DNA from: Sordaria brevicollis
Lineage: Eukaryota; Ascomycota; Sordariomycetes; Sordariales; Sordariaceae
Length of the DNA: 64,000 nucleotides
NCBI GenBank assembly: GCA_033439795.1
Contig: JAUTDP010000001.1
Coordinates: 5,704,001 to 5,768,000 of the forward strand
Direction: 5' to 3'
Positions 61,301-64,000 of this stretch are shown here, piece after piece (position 1 is the first letter of the stretch; each line of letters opens with the position of its first letter). The notes beneath the pieces are model-generated. The model was not told the DNA's origin. It ran no database searches and saw only the letters and a program-made list of their open reading frames with translations. The position numbers and the translations under genes are program-made.

Positions 61301-62280
61301 GTCTTGAAGCTCTTGAGGCGTCACGGATGCCTTTGTTGGGAGCCGTTAGACGGATGAGCCACGGAGACCTCCTTGATCGGTTTAAGACGCCTTGGAAGGA
61401 GAGGAGGAGATCACGAAAGGCAGGATCATCTACGCAGCAGCAAGGCTACGGCGCAGTGTCGCAGGATACTAGACCTAGTCACAGCAATGGTTCAAACAAC
61501 CAATCGAAAAGAGACGATTTCTTGAGTGTGGGCACGGAGGAGCAGCAACGACCATCTCAAACGCCAACACCAACGCTATCACGACAGAACTCATCGATCT
61601 TGAAGAGCTCAACCGCCAGGAAATTTACCAGCTCACTGGTCCCAGAAACAAGGATCACCACCGATGAACAGGGTCCAACGATCATGTTCGCGGAGCAAGA
61701 TCAGCAGGTTCGTCCCGGGATATCACGCAGGACCACTCCTGGAGCGACCGCAGTCCTTTCAAGCAAACAAACCACCCGAAACAAGGACGACGACAATGGA
61801 GGTCCTAGAACGGTCACCTTTGTCGAACCTCGCTACGACGGCGCCTCTTCATCCCCCGACAAATCCCGCGCAAACTCACCGCCCCGGACCGGGACAGCAA
61901 CAGCTAGCAGCAGTGGCAGTGGCAACGGCGGCAGCGGTGACGTGCTTCTTAACATTCCCGAACTCCTCTCCTCCTACCGCTTCCAGCAGCAGGGCCTAGA
62001 CGACGATGAAGCAGGCTCAAGTTATTCTACCCAGGGTCTCCCACTTTCGTTCAACGACCTGCCCAGTCGAGCGCAGCATCTTATCTTAAACGAGCTGATG
62101 CGGCAGAACAGTGCTGACACGGCGGTCCTGTTTACTACGCTTCCCGTGCCGGAGGAGAATACCTGCCAGAGCGAGGAGGCGAGCTTGACGTATTTGAGCG
62201 ATGTGGAGGTGCTTTGCCATGGACTGCCGCCGATGTTATTGGTGTTAAGTAATAATATGACTGTTACTGTTAGTCTTTGA
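58367..62280 (+). CDS. vhc1: Cation-chloride cotransporter, SLC12A9/Vhc1-like
   Basis: Exons 58367-58520, 58583-60574 and 60632-62280 give 1264 residues. The membrane domain begins KLGVVSGVYIPVCLNILSIL then MFLRFGSILGQIGLLGMLG, typical of SLC12 TM1. It continues with [40 protein letters not shown] and LTYIVAQFAMFANLNQIATF, about 12 segments up to residue ~470. The long cytosolic C-terminus has KFWRPQIILLINNPRKQTRL, KKGGLYILGHVIV and NFDTYTLILQLGYILD, features of the SLC12 C-domain. It then becomes acidic and low-complexity (DVDGGSDSDSDSSSSSGTLD). Yeast Vhc1 is a vacuolar K+-Cl- cotransporter, so the same role is likely. Intron 2 is 57 nt, divisible by three and stop-free. The real start may be Met1 or Met4. 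Confidence 0.93.
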
Positions 62281-62940
62281 GTGAGAGACTGGCTGGCTGG
62301 CGCTGGTTACCTACCCACCTACCTAGGGGAAGGGTGCGTCATCAGGAAAGGGAAACAAAAATTGATAGGGAATATATCACGGTCGTACACATCCAACCCA
62401 GTGGAGTAGACACAGACAAAGTTTGGGTTTCACACTATGGCCATTGTTTTTCTTGTTTTTGTGATACTCGAAATACTTCCCGTGCCTGGGACAAAGGGTC
62501 TGGGGTCAGTCAGTCAATTGGCAACGGACTTTCAGTGAGCCGAGACAAAACAACACAATGCCCAATTTGGCAGGGCACTGACTTTTTCTCTTTGTTTAGA
62601 GCGTTTTGGAGGGGGAGGAAGTAAGACGTCTTTAAGCGGAAAACTCAATTCGGGTTTAACTCATTTCCCGTTATACAAAGAAAAACCACTGTTCAGAACT
62701 GTTCAGTCTCGCTCTCTCGCGGGATGAGGAGAAGTCTTTGTCTCTGCTTGGTGGTAATGAGGCAGTGATTCATTCATTTCCTCTCAAGACACATCAAATC
62801 AAAAGAAATCGATCGAAAGAACAACTCTGTCTGCTCTGTCACTTCTCTCCTTGCTGACGACATTGTTGCTTGGTATCCTGCATCCATACCCCCTTTTACT
62901 TACTTCAATCCCCCCCAACGGTTTCCTTTCTCGGTTACTC
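62281..62940. other. Intergenic region upstream of the right-edge gene
   Basis: About 0.66 kb, becoming pyrimidine-rich before 62941 as in a fungal promoter/5' UTR. Nothing else seen. Confidence 0.45.
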
Positions 62941-64000
62941 ATGATGTCTTCCTCGCAATCCAATAACAAGGACAACAAGAACAAGGACAAGGATCATACC
63001 AACAACAACAGCCGTGATCGAAAGTCCAAGAGTCTTCGACTATCCCAGAAACTGCGTGGCCTACGAGACCTAAGATCACTACGAGTATCCATCGACGGAG
63101 GCAAACCTCACTTGCACAGTGGCCAGCGACGAGGATCAATACAGGAGTCACCTCAGGAGAAGGAAGAAGAGGAATACCGGATTGTTCATACACCCGATCG
63201 GCCGACAAGATTCGTATCACCTGTCGAAGCGCCCACCGAAGACGATTGTTACGACGCGTTGAGGACGTGGCATTACGCTGCTGAGCGGGAGAGGAGCGGT
63301 ACATACGGGACCCAGTACAGGAGCGCAGGAGCAGGAGGAGAACCGACCACCAGGTACCACGGAGGAAACGACAATAATAACGACCGAAGTGTGAGTTCTT
63401 TAACCAACCAACCATTTTGTTTCCTTATCCTATCCTCCTCTAGTAAAAAGTAAAAGTTCTGCCTGTTAAGATAAAAACAAATGTCTTTCCCCGTCGTTCC
63501 AGAAGACAACCCGCCCGATCAAGGCATGCAATCCAAACCGCAAAACCTTGCCCACCCGGTTGAATACGTTGAATACCTCAACAGCCAAGTATCCCCGCTG
63601 ACTCGGATTATCGAACAACAGCAGCAGCAGAGTGGTGGCGTCGTCGTCCCGGATCCGAACGATGATGAGCTCAAGACCCCGAAGGGTGAGAGGAGGTGGT
63701 GGGAACTTGCGCGCAGAGAGTCAATACATAGGATGGGAGATGATGTAAGAGGGATGAATCCTTTTCGTGCACATGAGTGGTGGGAAGAGGGTCAACAGCA
63801 GCAGGAAAAGCAAAAGGAGTCGGATTATATGGGGCAAGCTATTGAACGTGGTATGGATAAGGAGGGCTCTCTGAGGAGGGGAGGTGTTCCTCCTAATATC
63901 AATACTGGTACGTATACCTTTCGGCTGTCTCCCGAAGATGGTGATACTCGATGGTGGAGAGATGAAAACTAACAGTCTTTCAGATTTCACAGGACTACTA
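62941..64000 (+). CDS. Unrecognised protein, partial (C-terminus off right edge)
   Basis: A likely start is the tandem ATG ATG at 62941. Exon 1 is 62941-63388, exon 2 63503-63907, and exon 3 starts 63984 and leaves the window; about 290 residues are visible. The first donor site is uncertain: only the split AA/GTGTGAG keeps frame with the next exon (giving KDNPPDQGMQ). The N-terminus is Asn/Lys/Asp-rich, followed by a basic repeat-like helix (SKSLRLSQKLRGLRDLRSLR). The second exon has AHPVEYVEYLNSQVSPLTRI, then a tryptophan-rich block (RRWWELARRESIHRMG ... FRAHEWWEEG) and polyglutamine bits. I recognise no family. A possible peripheral membrane or adaptor protein, but that is a guess. Confidence 0.65.

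Noticed and set aside
1..64000. CRISPR array, phage or plasmid features
   Set aside because: The sequence is eukaryotic nuclear DNA with spliceosomal introns; no regularly spaced repeats were seen.

Overview
The window looks like chromosomal DNA of a filamentous ascomycete, most likely a Sordariomycete close to Neurospora or Sordaria. Genes carry short introns (mostly 50-90 nt) with GT...AG ends and CTAAC/CTGAC-type branch sites, coding DNA is moderately GC-rich, and the one transposon is AT-rich with C-to-T/G-to-A decay in CpA context, the mark of repeat-induced point mutation (RIP). I see no bacterial, viral or organellar genes. The genus is an inference from style and protein likeness, not from a search.

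Layout, left to right. 1-1441 (-): 5' part of a membrane-anchored PhoD-like phosphatase. 2495-3356 (+): p24/EMP24-type cargo receptor. 4119-6025 (+): SNW/SKIP splicing factor Prp45. 6658-7702 (-): mitochondrial translocase Tim22. 9089-13025 (-): USP7/Ubp15-type ubiquitin hydrolase with MATH domain. 15493-17246 (+): mitochondrial PDK/BCKDK-family kinase. 18064-19421 (-): septin of the Cdc12 class. 20548-23306 (+): Pwp2 of the small-subunit processome. 23573-25254 (-): questin-oxidase-like (HypA/AflY family) protein. 26383-30228 (-): beta-propeller plus inositol polyphosphate 5-phosphatase. 31706-32257 (-): lysine-rich orphan. 33744-34393 (+): small DUF4748-like protein built from micro-exons. 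35077-37391 (+): CID/RS-domain RNA-processing protein. 38104-40726 (-): TFIIIC subunit Tfc1. 41524-44927: a RIP-destroyed Mutator-like element. 46549-48807 (+): PP2A B56 subunit (Rts1). 50492-51919 (-): Pol II subunit Rpb11. 53057-55443 (-): vacuolar-type amino-acid transporter. 58367-62280 (+): SLC12/Vhc1-type cation-chloride cotransporter. 62941-end (+): unrecognised gene cut by the right edge.

Most genes are single-copy housekeeping functions (splicing, Pol II and Pol III transcription, rRNA processing, protein import, phosphatase and ubiquitin control, transport). There is no operon-like logic; neighbours look functionally unrelated, though several pairs are divergent and may share promoter regions. 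The accessory material is essentially the 3.4-kb element at 41.5-44.9 kb. It has ~71-bp terminal inverted repeats and a minus-strand MULE transposase still readable through RIP-made stops. Gene models were spliced by eye, with the exon phases checked; exon limits may be off by a base where noted.
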